Positions 36,340 through 46,600 of a stretch of 59,572 bases of DNA are shown here, one piece after another. This stretch comes from Actinokineospora iranica (GTDB lineage Bacteria > Actinomycetota > Actinomycetes > Mycobacteriales > Pseudonocardiaceae): the NCBI RefSeq assembly GCF_900101685.1, contig NZ_FMZZ01000023.1, positions 1-59,572 of the forward strand, written 5' to 3'. A model generated the notes under the pieces. It worked only from the letters and a program-made list of their open reading frames with translations. It ran no database searches and had not been told where the DNA came from. Position 1 is the first letter of the stretch. Each line of letters begins with the position of its first letter. A program made the position numbers and the translations under genes.

Positions 36340-36838
36340 GCCATTCCTCCGACCGGAGTCAATTTCCTGACCCGCCACTTGGCGCCGCGTGCGGGCCGAG
36401 GAGTTTCCGGCGCCTGCCGGCCGAAGTTAGAATGCGCACTAAGGCACAGTCAAGCCGGCCCCTCGAACTTCGCACCGCTCACCGAGTTTCCCCAGGGTGA
36501 CTTGTGCCGTTGTGAGTGTTTCAGCCGGACGGAGCAGCGGCGCTACCGGGGGCGGGAAACCCCATGCGGAACCCGGGAAACCATGTCATACCAGGCTAGA
36601 GGCAGGGCAACCGCACCTGGGCCCGGGCCGCCGGGGGTCGGCAGGCCCCGCGGCGCCGTTGCCGGGGAGTGTGCGAACCGTGACAACTTCGACACCGGCG
36701 CCGACCCCGACAGGCCGTGTCGCATACCACAACTAACGCCGCCGACACGAAAGCCCTGGGCATCGCATTCTGCCCCCGCTTTCACCATTCGTCCTACGGC
36801 CATAACGTGAATAATATGCCCGAGAACGTGAAAAAAAG
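36340..36838. other. Intergenic region upstream of the synthase operon
   Basis: About 500 bp with no credible gene; the few short open frames lack ribosome-binding sites and family features. It should hold the promoter and operators of the whole 36.3-22.2 kb operon. A T-run on the minus strand just after the lipase stop (about 36831-36838) may contribute to termination of the lipase transcript. No clear operator palindrome was found. Confidence 0.4.
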
Positions 36839-38185
36839 TCAGCCGGTGCAGTTCGAGGTGGCAGGCCGCTCAGCGAAGCGCTCGGTCATCCAGGCGAGCG
36901 CGTCCCGGTTGCCGGTGTAGACCAACGTGAAGTGATCAGACCGGTACTCCCGGTATCGCACGGCCACCCCCCGCGCGCACAGGTCCGCGCGCAGCGCCCG
37001 CGCCCGCGCGACCGGCGCCAGGTCGTCCTGCTCCGCGTGGTACTGGTAGACCGGCACCGGAAGCGGCGCGCCGCCCAGCCTGTTCTCCTCGGCCCTGGCC
37101 TGCCAGGACGGGGAGCGCAGCGGGTCGGCGGTCGTGTAGTCGGCCAGCTTCTTGCCCGACCAGGTGGTGAGCAGCTCCAGCGTGCAGGCGTCGCGCTCGA
37201 TGTCGGCGAAGGCGGCCGCGCCCGCGTCGGTGAGGTAGTCCCGCAGCCGCAGGTCCGGGTAGGCCCTGTCCAGGCCGATCAGCGAGGAGAACAGCAGGCC
37301 GGAGGCCTTCGCGCCGTCCATGCCGGGCGCGAGCGCGGTGAGGCCGGCAGGCACGCCGCCACCCACGACGCCGACAAGCCTGAGCTCCGGGGCGTAGGCG
37401 GGCTGCGACCGCCCGGCCCACAGCGCCGCGCCGCCGCCCTGCGAGTAGCCGCGGAACACGACCTTGGCCGCGGGGCTGAGCCCGCCGCCGGGCAGCCGCT
37501 GGGCCGCGCGGACCGCGTCGATGACCGCGGCGCCCTCGGACCGGCCCACCGCGTAGGTGGTCGACGGGGTGGGGCGGTAGCCCTCGTAGTCGGTGACGGC
37601 CACCGCGTAGCCCGCGGCGAGCAGATCGTTGACGGCCGGCTGCTCGTAAAACGCGCCGATGTCGAGCATGTGCGACGGGGCGCACCGGTACGCCGGGCCG
37701 TGCGTGCCCGGCGCGAAGCCCACGATGGGAGCCGAGGCCAAGTCGACGCCCTGGGGCAGCAGGACGGTGCCGGTCACCGCCATCGGATTTCCGAGCGCGT
37801 CTGTCGACAGGTACATCACCTGCCACGCGCCGCCACTGCCGCGCACCACGGTCGCCTTCGACGGCCGAGAGCGGATCACATCGCCGGGACGGCCTTCTGG
37901 CAACGGGTTCGGCGGAAGGTAAAAGGCGTCTTCTGGGGCGTTTCGCGCGTCGGCGTCAAACGGCGCGTTCTGCGCCTTGGCGGGAGCGTTCTGCGCCTTG
38001 GCGGGAGCGTTCTGCGTCTTGGCGGGCATGGCCTGCCCGGACGGCGCCTGCCAGACCGAAACGGCTGCCGTGATCGCGAGCAACGACACCACCGCCACGG
38101 CTCGCCTCGGGTTGGGGCGGTTCGGCGAAGCGGTCACCCCGGGGGAAACACCACGTCCGGACTGACTGCGAGAAAAGGGAAACAC
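36839..38185 (-). CDS. Secreted lipase (actinobacterial LIP family)
   Basis: About 448 residues. A signal peptide (AVAVVSLLAITAAVSV) and a low-complexity stretch with three AKxQNAP repeats lead into an alpha/beta-hydrolase of the secretory lipase family. Features are VTGTVLLPQG, FAPGTHG, the nucleophile motif GYSQGGGAALW, the Asp region QYHAEQDDLAP and a catalytic His in YRSDHFTLV. It should hydrolyse acylglycerols or esters outside the cell. The start is uncertain: a perfect AGGAGG is centred near 38200 but no ATG follows it, so GTG 38185 is listed. GTG 38137 would give a more standard signal peptide. Confidence 0.83.
   Translation of the reverse strand: MFPFSRSQSGRGVSPGVTASPNRPNPRRAVAVVSLLAITAAVSVWQAPSGQAMPAKTQNAPAKAQNAPAKAQNAPFDADARNAPEDAFYLPPNPLPEGRPGDVIRSRPSKATVVRGSGGAWQVMYLSTDALGNPMAVTGTVLLPQGVDLASAPIVGFAPGTHGPAYRCAPSHMLDIGAFYEQPAVNDLLAAGYAVAVTDYEGYRPTPSTTYAVGRSEGAAVIDAVRAAQRLPGGGLSPAAKVVFRGYSQGGGAALWAGRSQPAYAPELRLVGVVGGGVPAGLTALAPGMDGAKASGLLFSSLIGLDRAYPDLRLRDYLTDAGAAAFADIERDACTLELLTTWSGKKLADYTTADPLRSPSWQARAEENRLGGAPLPVPVYQYHAEQDDLAPVARARALRADLCARGVAVRYREYRSDHFTLVYTGNRDALAWMTERFAERPATSNCTG
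37966..38028 (-). repeat. Three 21-bp tandem repeats in the lipase gene
   Basis: Units 37966-37986, 37987-38007 and 38008-38028 differ by only a few bases and encode AKxQNAP heptads just after the signal peptide. They form a flexible linker and could vary in number between strains. Confidence 0.85.
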
Positions 38186-38285
38186 CGGGGGAATGGTACC
38201 TCCTGACCGGAGAAGTTGATCTAGAAGAAGCACACAAAATAAAGGGGCGCACCGCAACGAAGCTGATGAAATCCGCCCCGAAACG

Positions 38286-38323
38286 CCGGATGCCCGGCGG
38301 AGAGGTCTCCGCCGGGCATCCGG
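38286..38323 (-). terminator. Hairpin terminator of the LAXTG protein gene
   Basis: A perfect 18-bp stem (38286-38303 with 38306-38323) and a 2-nt centre, 20 bp beyond the stop of the minus-strand wall protein gene. It separates that gene from the lipase gene downstream. Confidence 0.8.
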
Positions 38324-38343
38324 ATTCAGCTAGCTAGCAGCGA

Positions 38344-40110
38344 TCAGCCGCGGGCCGCGCGGCGACGCTGCCAGAACAGCGCTCCGCCGCCGAGGGCGAG
38401 CAGGGCCGCGCCGATGCCCAGGGGCAGCGCGATCGAGGCTCCGGTCGAGGCGAGGCCGCCGCCGCTGCCGCCAGCGGGGGGCGGGCTGCCGTAGTCGGCG
38501 GGCGGCGGGTAGTAGCCCGTCGTCGTGGTCACGGTCACCAGCGGCGGCTCAGTGGTCGTCGAAGTCGGCTCGCTCGTGGTCGGCTCGGTGCTGGTGGGCT
38601 CCGTGGACGAGGTCACCGAGGTGGACGAGGTGGCCGAGGTCGAGGACGTCGCCGAAGTCGACGAGGACGTCGGCGGCTTGGTCGAAGACGGCGGGGTGGT
38701 GCTCGAGGTCGAGGACGGCGGGGTGGTGGAGGACGGCGGGGTGGTGCTGCTGGTGGGGCCGCCGCCACCGCCGACGGTGAAGGTCGCGAGCTTGGTGTCC
38801 TGGCCCGGGTCGAGCGTGCACTTGGACTCGAACGTGTGCAGGTCGGTCTCGCTGCCGTCGGCCTTCTTCGGGGTCAGCGTGGTGGTGAAGTCGCCGACCG
38901 AGACCGTGGTCTCGCCTGCCTTGGGCACGACCTGGTCGGCCACGGTGCCACCGGCGATGGTGTCGAACGGGCCGGACGCCGGGACGTCGGTCTTCGGGAT
39001 GATCAGGCCGGGGATCGGGATGTCGAGGGTGTCGCCGCCGTTGACGGCGCGGACCGCGGCGTCCGCGGTGCCCTCGATGGTCTTGGCGCCGATCAGGGTC
39101 AGCCCCTGGGTCGCGGTGCCGGGCACGGTGGCCGTCGCCGAGAAGTTCGTCGTCTTGAGGACGCCACCCGCCTGGGCGGGCGGGGTGAGGTCGGCCTGGA
39201 TGCGCACGGCGAGCTGCTGGGTTCCGATCAGCGGGAACGGGCAGCTGTAGGTGACCTTCTTGTCGACCTTCACCACGTCACCGCCCGCGGGGGGCTCGGT
39301 GGTCGAGGTGGTGGTGCTGGTCGGCTCCGAGGTCGTGCTGGTCGGCTCCGAGGTGGTGCTCGTCGGGTCCGAGGTGGTCGACGTCGGGTCCGAGGTGGTG
39401 CTGGTCGGCTCCGCGGTCGTGCTCGACGTCGCGCTGGTCGTGGTCGCGCTGGAGGTGGTCGACGTCGGCTGGGGCGAGGTCGTGCCGCCGCCGGGGGCGA
39501 CGGTGAACTCCAGCAGCTTGGCGTCCTGGCCCGGGTTCATCTTGCAGTCCGAGGTGAACGTCTTGAGGCCGGTCTCGTTGCCGTCGGCCAGCCGCGGGGT
39601 CAGCGTCGTGCTGAAGTCGCCCACGACGATCGAGGTGGGGCCCGCCTTCGGGAACGCGGTGGGGACCGTGCCGGAGGCGACCGTGTCGAAGGCGCCGGAG
39701 GCGGGCACGTTCGTCTTCGGAATGGTCAGGCCCGGGATGGCGACGGGCAGCGCGATGCCCGCGTTGTTCAGCGTGATGTTCGCGACCGCGGAGCCCTCGA
39801 TGGTCTTGGCGCCGATCAGCGTCAAGCCCTGGGTCGCGGTGTCGGGAACCGTGGCGGTGGCGGAGAAGTCCTTGGTGGTGATCTCGCCGCCCTCGGTCTC
39901 CGGGGCGTTGATCGTCGCCCGGATGCGCACCTGCAAAACCTGGTCGCCGATCAGCGGAAACGGGCAGGTGAAGGCGAGTGTCTTGTCCACCTGCACCGGG
40001 GCGGCCGAGCTGGAGCCCGCGGCGACCAGCAGGCCACCCACCACTAATCCCGTCACGCCGACGGCGGAAGCCGCCGCCAGCAGGCGTTTGGAGTTCACGC
40101 GAATCCTCAT
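38344..40110 (-). CDS. Cell-wall-anchored protein with two DUF6801-like domains and a LAXTG sorting signal
   Basis: About 588 residues. A signal peptide (LLAAASAVGVTGLVVGG) precedes two homologous beta-rich domains of about 160 residues. They begin LAFTCPFPLIGDQ and VTYSCPFPLIGTQ and share GLTLIGAKTIEG and IPKT(N/D)VPASG. A Ser/Thr-rich linker (TSTTSDPTSTT repeats) separates them and a second one follows. The C-terminus has LASTG, a hydrophobic helix and RRRAARG, the class E sortase-type sorting signal. The protein should be covalently attached to peptidoglycan. The Thr-rich linkers are plausible O-mannosylation targets for the enzyme at the window start (inference). The ATG at 40110 has GGAAGAG upstream. 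The molecular role is unknown. Confidence 0.88.
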   Translation of the reverse strand: MRIRVNSKRLLAAASAVGVTGLVVGGLLVAAGSSSAAPVQVDKTLAFTCPFPLIGDQVLQVRIRATINAPETEGGEITTKDFSATATVPDTATQGLTLIGAKTIEGSAVANITLNNAGIALPVAIPGLTIPKTNVPASGAFDTVASGTVPTAFPKAGPTSIVVGDFSTTLTPRLADGNETGLKTFTSDCKMNPGQDAKLLEFTVAPGGGTTSPQPTSTTSSATTTSATSSTTAEPTSTTSDPTSTTSDPTSTTSEPTSTTSEPTSTTTSTTEPPAGGDVVKVDKKVTYSCPFPLIGTQQLAVRIQADLTPPAQAGGVLKTTNFSATATVPGTATQGLTLIGAKTIEGTADAAVRAVNGGDTLDIPIPGLIIPKTDVPASGPFDTIAGGTVADQVVPKAGETTVSVGDFTTTLTPKKADGSETDLHTFESKCTLDPGQDTKLATFTVGGGGGPTSSTTPPSSTTPPSSTSSTTPPSSTKPPTSSSTSATSSTSATSSTSVTSSTEPTSTEPTTSEPTSTTTEPPLVTVTTTTGYYPPPADYGSPPPAGGSGGGLASTGASIALPLGIGAALLALGGGALFWQRRRAARG

Positions 40111-40683
40111 CAATTCTCTTCCGTTCCCATGGGGACCAACCCGGCGACGACAATTCCCATAACCCCGACGCGGCCGTCCGGCGAACAGCAGGTCCGAAGC
40201 CCGTTCGCCGTCCCATGTCGAGGTAAGTTCTGGATAACCTCCGCAGGAGACGACACGGGCCGAAACCAACCAGCCACGACAATGCAACTTACCGAGCGGT
40301 AAGATGTAATGCAAGTCCCACCGCCGACGCCCAAATAAAGATCCACTTGGCAAATGAGGCGAATTAATCGCACCGCCCTGCGCGACTGGTGACAATTACT
40401 ACGCAGTGCGGTCAATCGGGTGCGCACAGTGCCAGGACGCCCCGCTCGGCCAGGGGGTTTCACTCGCGCTTCACACCCGAACAGTTGTCATGATCAAACA
40501 ACGCCCGACCGAGAAACCGTCGGTTTGTGACAAGTGACACTGAAACAGCCACCCCCGGGGGTGGATTCTCGCGTCAGCACGACGAAGTTTGACACTATGA
40601 ACGGGCATATTTATCGTCTGCGGAGCAAACCGGTCGCCGTCCTGGGGTGACCTGAAGGCACTTTTGTCACGAAGAGGTGGCGC
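40111..40683. other. Divergent intergenic region between the wall protein and PucR paralogue 3
   Basis: About 570 bp with relatively low GC and no credible gene. It contains the promoter pair at 40589-40617 for the plus-strand regulator, and must also hold the promoter of the minus-strand wall protein. No operator palindrome was confidently identified. Confidence 0.45.
40589..40617 (+). promoter_or_regulatory. Predicted promoter of PucR paralogue 3
   Basis: Consensus TTGACA at 40589-40594 and TATCGT at 40612-40617 with a 17-bp spacer, 67 bp before the ATG. This matches a housekeeping sigma factor promoter and mirrors the spacing seen before PucR paralogue 1. Confidence 0.5.
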
Positions 40684-42081
40684 ATGTCGAGTGAACCGAG
40701 GCGGTCGCCGGGGCCGGTCCGGCCGGGTGGGCAGGTCGCGCCGCTGCGCCTGGCCAGCCGCGACGGCGAGCCGACGCGGCCAGGGCAGGCCCGCGGCGCC
40801 AGCGCGGCGCGGGAACTGTGGGCCTCGATTCCCGCTGAGCTGTCCGCGCAGATGCGCCCGATGGCCGCGGAACTCGTCCGCGACGTCGTGGGCGAGATCC
40901 AGGCGGCGGTGCCCGCCTACGCCGGGCCGCTGGAAGGCAAGCTGCGCGAGATCCTGGTCGGCTCGGTCGAAATGGCCATCGTCAAGTGCTTCGAGAACAT
41001 GCGCGACCCCCGGGCCACCGAGGCGCACTGGGAGGCCGCGTTCCGCTACGCCGGGCGCGTGGAGTTCATCGAAGGCCGCACCATGGACGCCCTGCAGACC
41101 GCGGTCCGCGTCGGCTCCCGGGTGGTGTGGCGGCGGATGAGCGTCGTCGGCCGCGCCATGGGCGTGCCCGCCGACACCCTGTTCGCCATCGCCGACAAGG
41201 TCTTCGCCTACGTCGACGAACTGTGCACCATCGCCATCGCCGGCTACACCGACGCCCAGGGCCACGCCACCGGGGCGCTGGAGCGCAGGCGCAGGCAGCT
41301 GCTCAAGCTGATCCTGGCCGACCCGCCCGCGGCGCCGCAGGCCATCGCCGACCTCGCGAGCACCACCGACTGGGTGCTGCCCGAGCGGGTCGCCGTCGTC
41401 GCCCTGGAATACCGCGACGACCTGAACCACCGCGGCGTGAGCCACCGCGACGGCCAACACCGGCTGCCCGCGTTCGCGCTGGCGGGCCAAGTGCTGGTCG
41501 ACCTGGAAAGCGCCGACCCGTGCCTGGTGGTCGCCGACCCCGACCAGCACATGCCCGGCCTCGCGGGCGAACTGCGCGGGCGCCGCGCGGCGATCGGCCC
41601 CACCGTGCCGCTGGCCCAGGCGCACCGCTCGCTCGCCTGCGCGCGGCGGGCGATGGTCCTCGCCCAGCGCGGCGTGCTGCCCGACCAAGAGGTCATCCGC
41701 TGCGCCGACCACCTGTCGGCGCTGGTGCTGCTCTCCGACGAGTTCCTGCTGACCCAGCTCACCGTGCGCACCCTTGAGCCGTTCCGCGCCCTGACCACCA
41801 AGCAGCGCGACCGGCTCACCGCCACCCTGCTGGCCTGGCTGGAGACCCGAGGCGGCATCAACGAGATCGCCGCCCGGCTCGACGTGCACCCGCAGACCGT
41901 GCGCTACCGCATGCACCAGATCGACGAACTGCTCGGCGACCGCCTCAACGACCCGCAAGAGCGGCTGTGCATGGAGATCGCCCTGCGCGCCCGCACCCTG
42001 CTCGACCCCGACCTGCCGGTCCCCCGCGACTCCGCGGGCGACCCGGACGACGAGGACGAGCCCGTCGCGCACGCCCGCTGA
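40684..42081 (+). CDS. PucR/CdaR-family transcriptional regulator (paralogue 3)
   Basis: A 465-residue protein with the architecture of the genes at 2019 and 3701: helical N-terminal domain (IPAELSAQMRPMAAELV... VFAYVDELCTIAIAGYTD), CdaR GGDEF-like middle, and PucR helix-turn-helix (LLAWLETRGGINEIAARL, VHPQTVRYRMHQIDELLG). The ATG at 40684 has GAAGAGG about 7 nt upstream. An acidic tail (DPDDEDE) is unique to this copy. It lies between the wall protein (divergent) and a STAS protein; targets unknown. Confidence 0.88.
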   Translation: MSSEPRRSPGPVRPGGQVAPLRLASRDGEPTRPGQARGASAARELWASIPAELSAQMRPMAAELVRDVVGEIQAAVPAYAGPLEGKLREILVGSVEMAIVKCFENMRDPRATEAHWEAAFRYAGRVEFIEGRTMDALQTAVRVGSRVVWRRMSVVGRAMGVPADTLFAIADKVFAYVDELCTIAIAGYTDAQGHATGALERRRRQLLKLILADPPAAPQAIADLASTTDWVLPERVAVVALEYRDDLNHRGVSHRDGQHRLPAFALAGQVLVDLESADPCLVVADPDQHMPGLAGELRGRRAAIGPTVPLAQAHRSLACARRAMVLAQRGVLPDQEVIRCADHLSALVLLSDEFLLTQLTVRTLEPFRALTTKQRDRLTATLLAWLETRGGINEIAARLDVHPQTVRYRMHQIDELLGDRLNDPQERLCMEIALRARTLLDPDLPVPRDSAGDPDDEDEPVAHAR

Positions 42082-42107
42082 CCCTGGGTCACCCTGTGTG
42101 ACCAGGG
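42082..42107 (+). terminator. Weak hairpin after PucR paralogue 3
   Basis: CCCTGGGTCAC (42082-42092) pairs with GTGACCAGGG (42098-42107) with one bulge, directly after the stop codon. It may act as a terminator; the stem is imperfect. Confidence 0.4.
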
Positions 42108-42286
42108 CGGACGGTCGTTCTCCGATCGGGTAAGAGCGCCGACGGGGGTTGTGTCCTGGGCTGAGAAGCGTAGCGTCGGAGGTGTCCCGATCTTTGCGGT
42201 GACGCTGCGTTGGAGATGCCATTCGGGTGTGGCCACCCGGCTAGGACACATTTTCTTCGTGGCCGCCCCGACCGAGGGAGCGCCAC

Positions 42287-42661
42287 ATGACCTACGACCT
42301 GGGCGAACTTTCCGTCCGGCACGACCAACTCGACCACGTCCCGGTGCTCCGGCTGCGCGGGGACATCGACATGGCGACCTGCTCGACGGTCGCCGCGGCG
42401 CTGTGGGCCCGCCCGCGCGGCCTGCTGGTGGTCGACCTGACCGAGGTCGGCTTCGTCGGCTCCTGCGGGCTCGTGCTGCTCGCCCAAACCCAGCAGCGGG
42501 CCGCCGCGGTCGGCGGCCGGGTGCTGGTGGCCGGGTGCCAACCGGCGGTGCTGCGCGCTCTTGAGGTGACCGACCTGTTGTCGGTGGTCAGCCCGCATCC
42601 CACCGTCGCCGACGCGCTGGCCAGCCTGATCGAGATCCCCGCGCCCCGCGCACCCCGCTGA
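42287..42661 (+). CDS. STAS-domain protein (anti-sigma factor antagonist type)
   Basis: A 124-residue single STAS domain: VLRLRGDIDMATCSTVAAAL, VDLTEVGFVGSCGLVLLAQTQ, then GGRVLVAGCQPAVLRALEVTDL. The Ser in GFVGSCGL is at the position phosphorylated by RsbW-type kinases in anti-anti-sigma factors. Such proteins release an alternative sigma factor from its anti-sigma factor. No kinase or sigma gene is adjacent, so the partner is elsewhere. The ATG at 42287 has GGGAG about 8 nt upstream. About 200 bp of non-coding DNA precedes it. Confidence 0.88.
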   Translation: MTYDLGELSVRHDQLDHVPVLRLRGDIDMATCSTVAAALWARPRGLLVVDLTEVGFVGSCGLVLLAQTQQRAAAVGGRVLVAGCQPAVLRALEVTDLLSVVSPHPTVADALASLIEIPAPRAPR

Positions 42662-42718
42662 GGAGCCGTCCCGACCGCGGCCGATCGCGGCGTGACCAGG
42701 GGGCTCAGTGCCGGGTCG

Positions 42719-43510
42719 TCACGCCCATGGGCTCCGAGCGGTGTCGACGGCGTCCGTGTCGTTCTGCACCACCTGGTCCTCGGAGACCGAGCGCAGGGCG
42801 GTCACCGTCACGTGGCCCGCGGCGAGCAGGGCGGCGTCGGTGTCCGGGGCGGGCTCGGTGTCGGTGGCCACCGTCGTCACCTCGATCGTGCCGTCGGAGA
42901 GCCGTTCGACGGCGCTGCGCACCGAGCCGAACTCCGCCAGCCGGGCCCACCGCGGCTCACGCAGCCGGTCGACGGGGACGTTGGGCACGTTAACGCTCAG
43001 CACCGTCGCGGGCGGACTCGCGAGCAGCAGGTCCAGCGCGGCGGCCACGACCGAGGCCGCGGTCTCCCAGTGCGCCTGCCCGTTTCCGTCGAACCCGACG
43101 TCCAGCGACACCGCCAAGCCGCGCACCCCCACGACACTCGCGGTGAGCGCGGCGCCCACGGTGCCGGAGTGCAGGACGGCGCGGCCGATGTTGGCACCCC
43201 GGTTGATGCCGGACAGCACCACATCCGGTGTCCCGCCGAACGCCCCCTGGCACCCGACGTGCGCGATCAGTCCCGGGTGCGCGCCGACGCCGAACGCGGG
43301 CACGCCCACCAGACCCGGCAGCGCCCGCTCCTCGGTGACGATCCGCTGGTGATCCTCGGTGGCCACCAGGCTCGCGCTGGTGCCGCTGGCCTCGGACAGC
43401 GGCGCGGCCACCGTCACCCGGGCGCCCGCGGCGACCGCGGCGCGAGCCAGCGCGGCCAGCCCCGGGGACTCGATCCCGTCGTCGTTGGTCACCAGCGTCG
43501 ACTCGGCCAT
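42719..43510 (-). CDS. surE: 5'/3'-nucleotidase SurE
   Basis: About 263 residues with the SurE metal site LVTNDDGIESPGL (Asp-Asp) and LSGINRGANIG (Asn), plus the HSGTVGAALTA segment. SurE dephosphorylates nucleoside monophosphates using divalent metal in the cytoplasm. The ATG at 43510 (MAESTLVTNDDG) places the metal motif at the usual distance from the N-terminus. It is convergent with the STAS gene and lies 100 bp downstream of parC on the same strand. Confidence 0.93.
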   Translation of the reverse strand: MAESTLVTNDDGIESPGLAALARAAVAAGARVTVAAPLSEASGTSASLVATEDHQRIVTEERALPGLVGVPAFGVGAHPGLIAHVGCQGAFGGTPDVVLSGINRGANIGRAVLHSGTVGAALTASVVGVRGLAVSLDVGFDGNGQAHWETAASVVAAALDLLLASPPATVLSVNVPNVPVDRLREPRWARLAEFGSVRSAVERLSDGTIEVTTVATDTEPAPDTDAALLAAGHVTVTALRSVSEDQVVQNDTDAVDTARSPWA

Positions 43511-43610
43511 CCCGATCGCCTCCCCGTCATCCCTCACTCAGGCAGGATCACGCCGGGCGACGGTCGGCGGGTGGCCGCCGCCGGTCATCCCCGCGAAATC
43601 GCGGCCAACG

Positions 43611-46600
43611 TCAGTCCCGCTCGATCAGGTGCCCCACCACGTCCGGGCCCGGATGCGGCGCGCCGGAGCCGTCCCGGCGCGGGTCCGGCTCGGGCAACTC
43701 GATCGCCGACCCGGTGCGGCTCGCGCCAGCGGGCCGCGGCCCGACCCAGGCGAGCACCAGGCCCGCCTCGCCCTTGAGGAACCGGTGCGCGCGCACGCCG
43801 CCGGTCGCCCGGCCCTTCGCCGGGTACTCCGCGAACGGGGTGACCTTGACACTCTGGCCGGTCGAGGTGACGACCATCGGCTCGCCGTGCTCCGGGTCGT
43901 CGGTGCGGACCGCGCCGAAGAACGCGACCTTCGCCGCCCCGGGCAGGGTCATGCCCGCCATGCCGCCGCCCTTGAGCCCCTGCGGCCGCACCAGACCGGC
44001 GGCGAAGCGCAGCAGCGACGCCTCCGACGAGACGAACACCAGCGTCTCGGTGCCGTCGGTGAGCCAGGTGGCGCCGACGACCTCGTCGCCATCCTTGAGG
44101 GAGATGACCTCGAACTCCTCCGAGCGCACCGGCCACTCCGGCGCGCACACCTTCACCACGCCGTGGCGGGTTCCCAGCGCCAGACCCGGCGAGCCTGCCG
44201 CCTGCTCGCCCAGCGGGGCGATGCCGACGACCTTCTCGCCCTTGTCCAGCGGCACGAGTTCGCTGGCGGCCATGCCGCCGCTGAGCGACACCGTGCCGCT
44301 CTGCTCGGGCAGCACCGGCAGCGGCAGCACGTCGGTCTTGACCGCCCGGCCCCGGTTGGTCACCAGCAGCACCTGCCCGCGCGCGGTCGAGTGGACCACC
44401 GCGGCCACCGTGTCGTGCCGGGCCCGGCCCCGGCGCCTGCGGCCCTCGGTCGCCTCCTCGGACTCGGCGGCGGTCCGCGCGACGAGGCCGGTGGCCGACA
44501 GCACCACCTGGCACGGGTCGTCGGCGACCTCCAGCGGCCCGGCGGGCTTCGACGCGGCCAACACCTCCTTGAGGTCGCCGTCGATCAGCGCGGTGCGGCG
44601 CTCGGCGGTGAGGTCCTTGGCGACCTTGCCCAGTTCGGTGGAGACGACCCGGCGCAGCACCTTCTCGTCGTCGAGGATCTTGGACAGCTCCTCGATCTCG
44701 GCGCGCAGCTTGTCCTGCTCGGCTTCCAGTTCGAGCTTGTCGTAGCGGGTGAGCCTGCGCAGCGGGGTGTCGAGGATGTAGGTCGCCTGGATCTCGGAGA
44801 GCTTGAAGCGGCTCATCAGGCCCGCCTTCGCCGCCGCGGCGTCCTCGCTGCCGCGGATCAGCTTGATCACCTTGTCGATGTCGAGCAGCGCGCGCAGCAG
44901 ACCCTCGACCAGGTGCAGCCGTTCCTCGCGCTTGCGCCTGCGGTAACGGGTGCGGCGGGTGACGACCTCGGCGCGGTGCCGCAGGAAGACCTCCAGCAGC
45001 GCCTTGAGCCCCAGCGTGCGCGGCTGGCCGTCGACCAGCACCAGGTTGTTGATGCCGAAGGACTGCTCCATCGGCGTGAGCCGGTAGAGGTCGGCGAGCA
45101 GGGCCTGCGGGTTGACCCCCACCTTGCACTCGATTACCAGCCGGGTCCCGTTCTCCCGGTCGGTGAGGTCCTTGACATCGGCGATGCCGGTAAGCCGCTT
45201 GGACTTGGTGACCTCGTCGGTGATCTTCTCGATGATCTTCTCCGAGCCCACCTGGTAGGGCAGCTCGGTCACCGTGATCGCCTGCCTGCCGCGGCTGCCC
45301 TCCAGCGGCCCGATCTCCACCTTGGCCCGCATCCGCACCACACCGCGCCCGGTCTCATAGGCCTTGCGCACCTCGTCCAGGCCGAGCAGCATCCCCCCGG
45401 TCGGCAGGTCCGGCCCCGGCACGAACTCCATCAGCTTGTCCAGCGTCGCGTCCGGATGCATCAACAGCCACCGCGCGGCGGCGACGACCTCGCCGAGGTT
45501 GTGCGGGATCATGTTCGTCGCCATCCCGACCGCGATCCCCGAGGTCCCATTGACCAACAGATTCGGGAAAGCGGCGGGAAGAACGGTCGGCTCCATCAGC
45601 GAACCGTCGTAGTTCGGCCGGAAATCGACCGTGTCCTCCCCCAGTTCCCCGACGAGCAGCATCGCCTCGGCCGACATCCGCGCTTCGGTGTACCTGCTCG
45701 CCGCCGGTCCATCGTCTGGGGAACCGAAGTTTCCGTGCCCGTCGATCAGCGGAGCGTTGAGGGAGAAGTCCTGCGCCAACCGCACCATGGCGTCGTAGAT
45801 GGCGGTGTCACCGTGCGGATGGTATTTACCCATGCAGTTGTGCACAACGAAGCCCTCGACCACAAAAGCGTGCTCGTGGGAGCCTACTTGAATGTCATAC
45901 GTGGCGTCCGATTCCACCACCTCGACGGACTCGACCGACACACCGCCGGGTGCCGCGCCATGCTCGGCGACGATCGCGCCGAGGGCGTCTTGCTTGTGCC
46001 CGATCCTGGTCCAGGGCAGCAGAGCCCGCCCGAGCACGGCGGCATCCCGGCCCGACACCGAGACGGCGTGCGCGGCGGCCTGGCCCGCGCGAGTCCATCG
46101 ACGCGCGTGGATGCCGCGGTCGGCCAACATCGAATACACCTGTCGCGCCACTGTCTCGCCCGCGCTCACAAAGACGATTTCCCGATCCGCCCGGCGGACC
46201 CGGCCGCGGCCGTCGAACAGACCCGCGAGAAATGGCAGCCACGCGGCGCGGTCACTGAGCACACTGTCCGGCACGCGCCGATATTCGCTATCCGGCTCAC
46301 CCGCCGCGAGCAGACCGTCGTGTCGGGCGAACGTGAGAATGTGCTCATCACGGCCGTCCGGTTCGCTCGCTTCTCGCTTTCCACGAGAAACCGTCACACC
46401 CGTTTCGATCGCCCAGCCGTGGGCCACGTCAAGCGGTTCGGCATCGCGCAGGTGAATGCGCACACGCCCGTCCGCATCACCGACGGAACCTTTCGCGAGG
46501 ACCAGGCCGAGCACATAGTGATAGGGCTCGCCATTCGGCTCCCACTGTGGGTGGCGCCCGGCGCCGTATCCGACCGTCCGGCGGCCGATGAGGTCGCGCG

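Noticed and set aside
36543..36803. 86-codon minus-strand frame upstream of the synthase operon
   Set aside because: No ribosome-binding site, no recognisable family and low-complexity composition; treated as non-coding leader/promoter DNA.
39290..39480. Short tandem repeats that could suggest a CRISPR or microsatellite
   Set aside because: They are in frame and encode the Ser/Thr-rich linker of the wall protein; there are no regular spacers.
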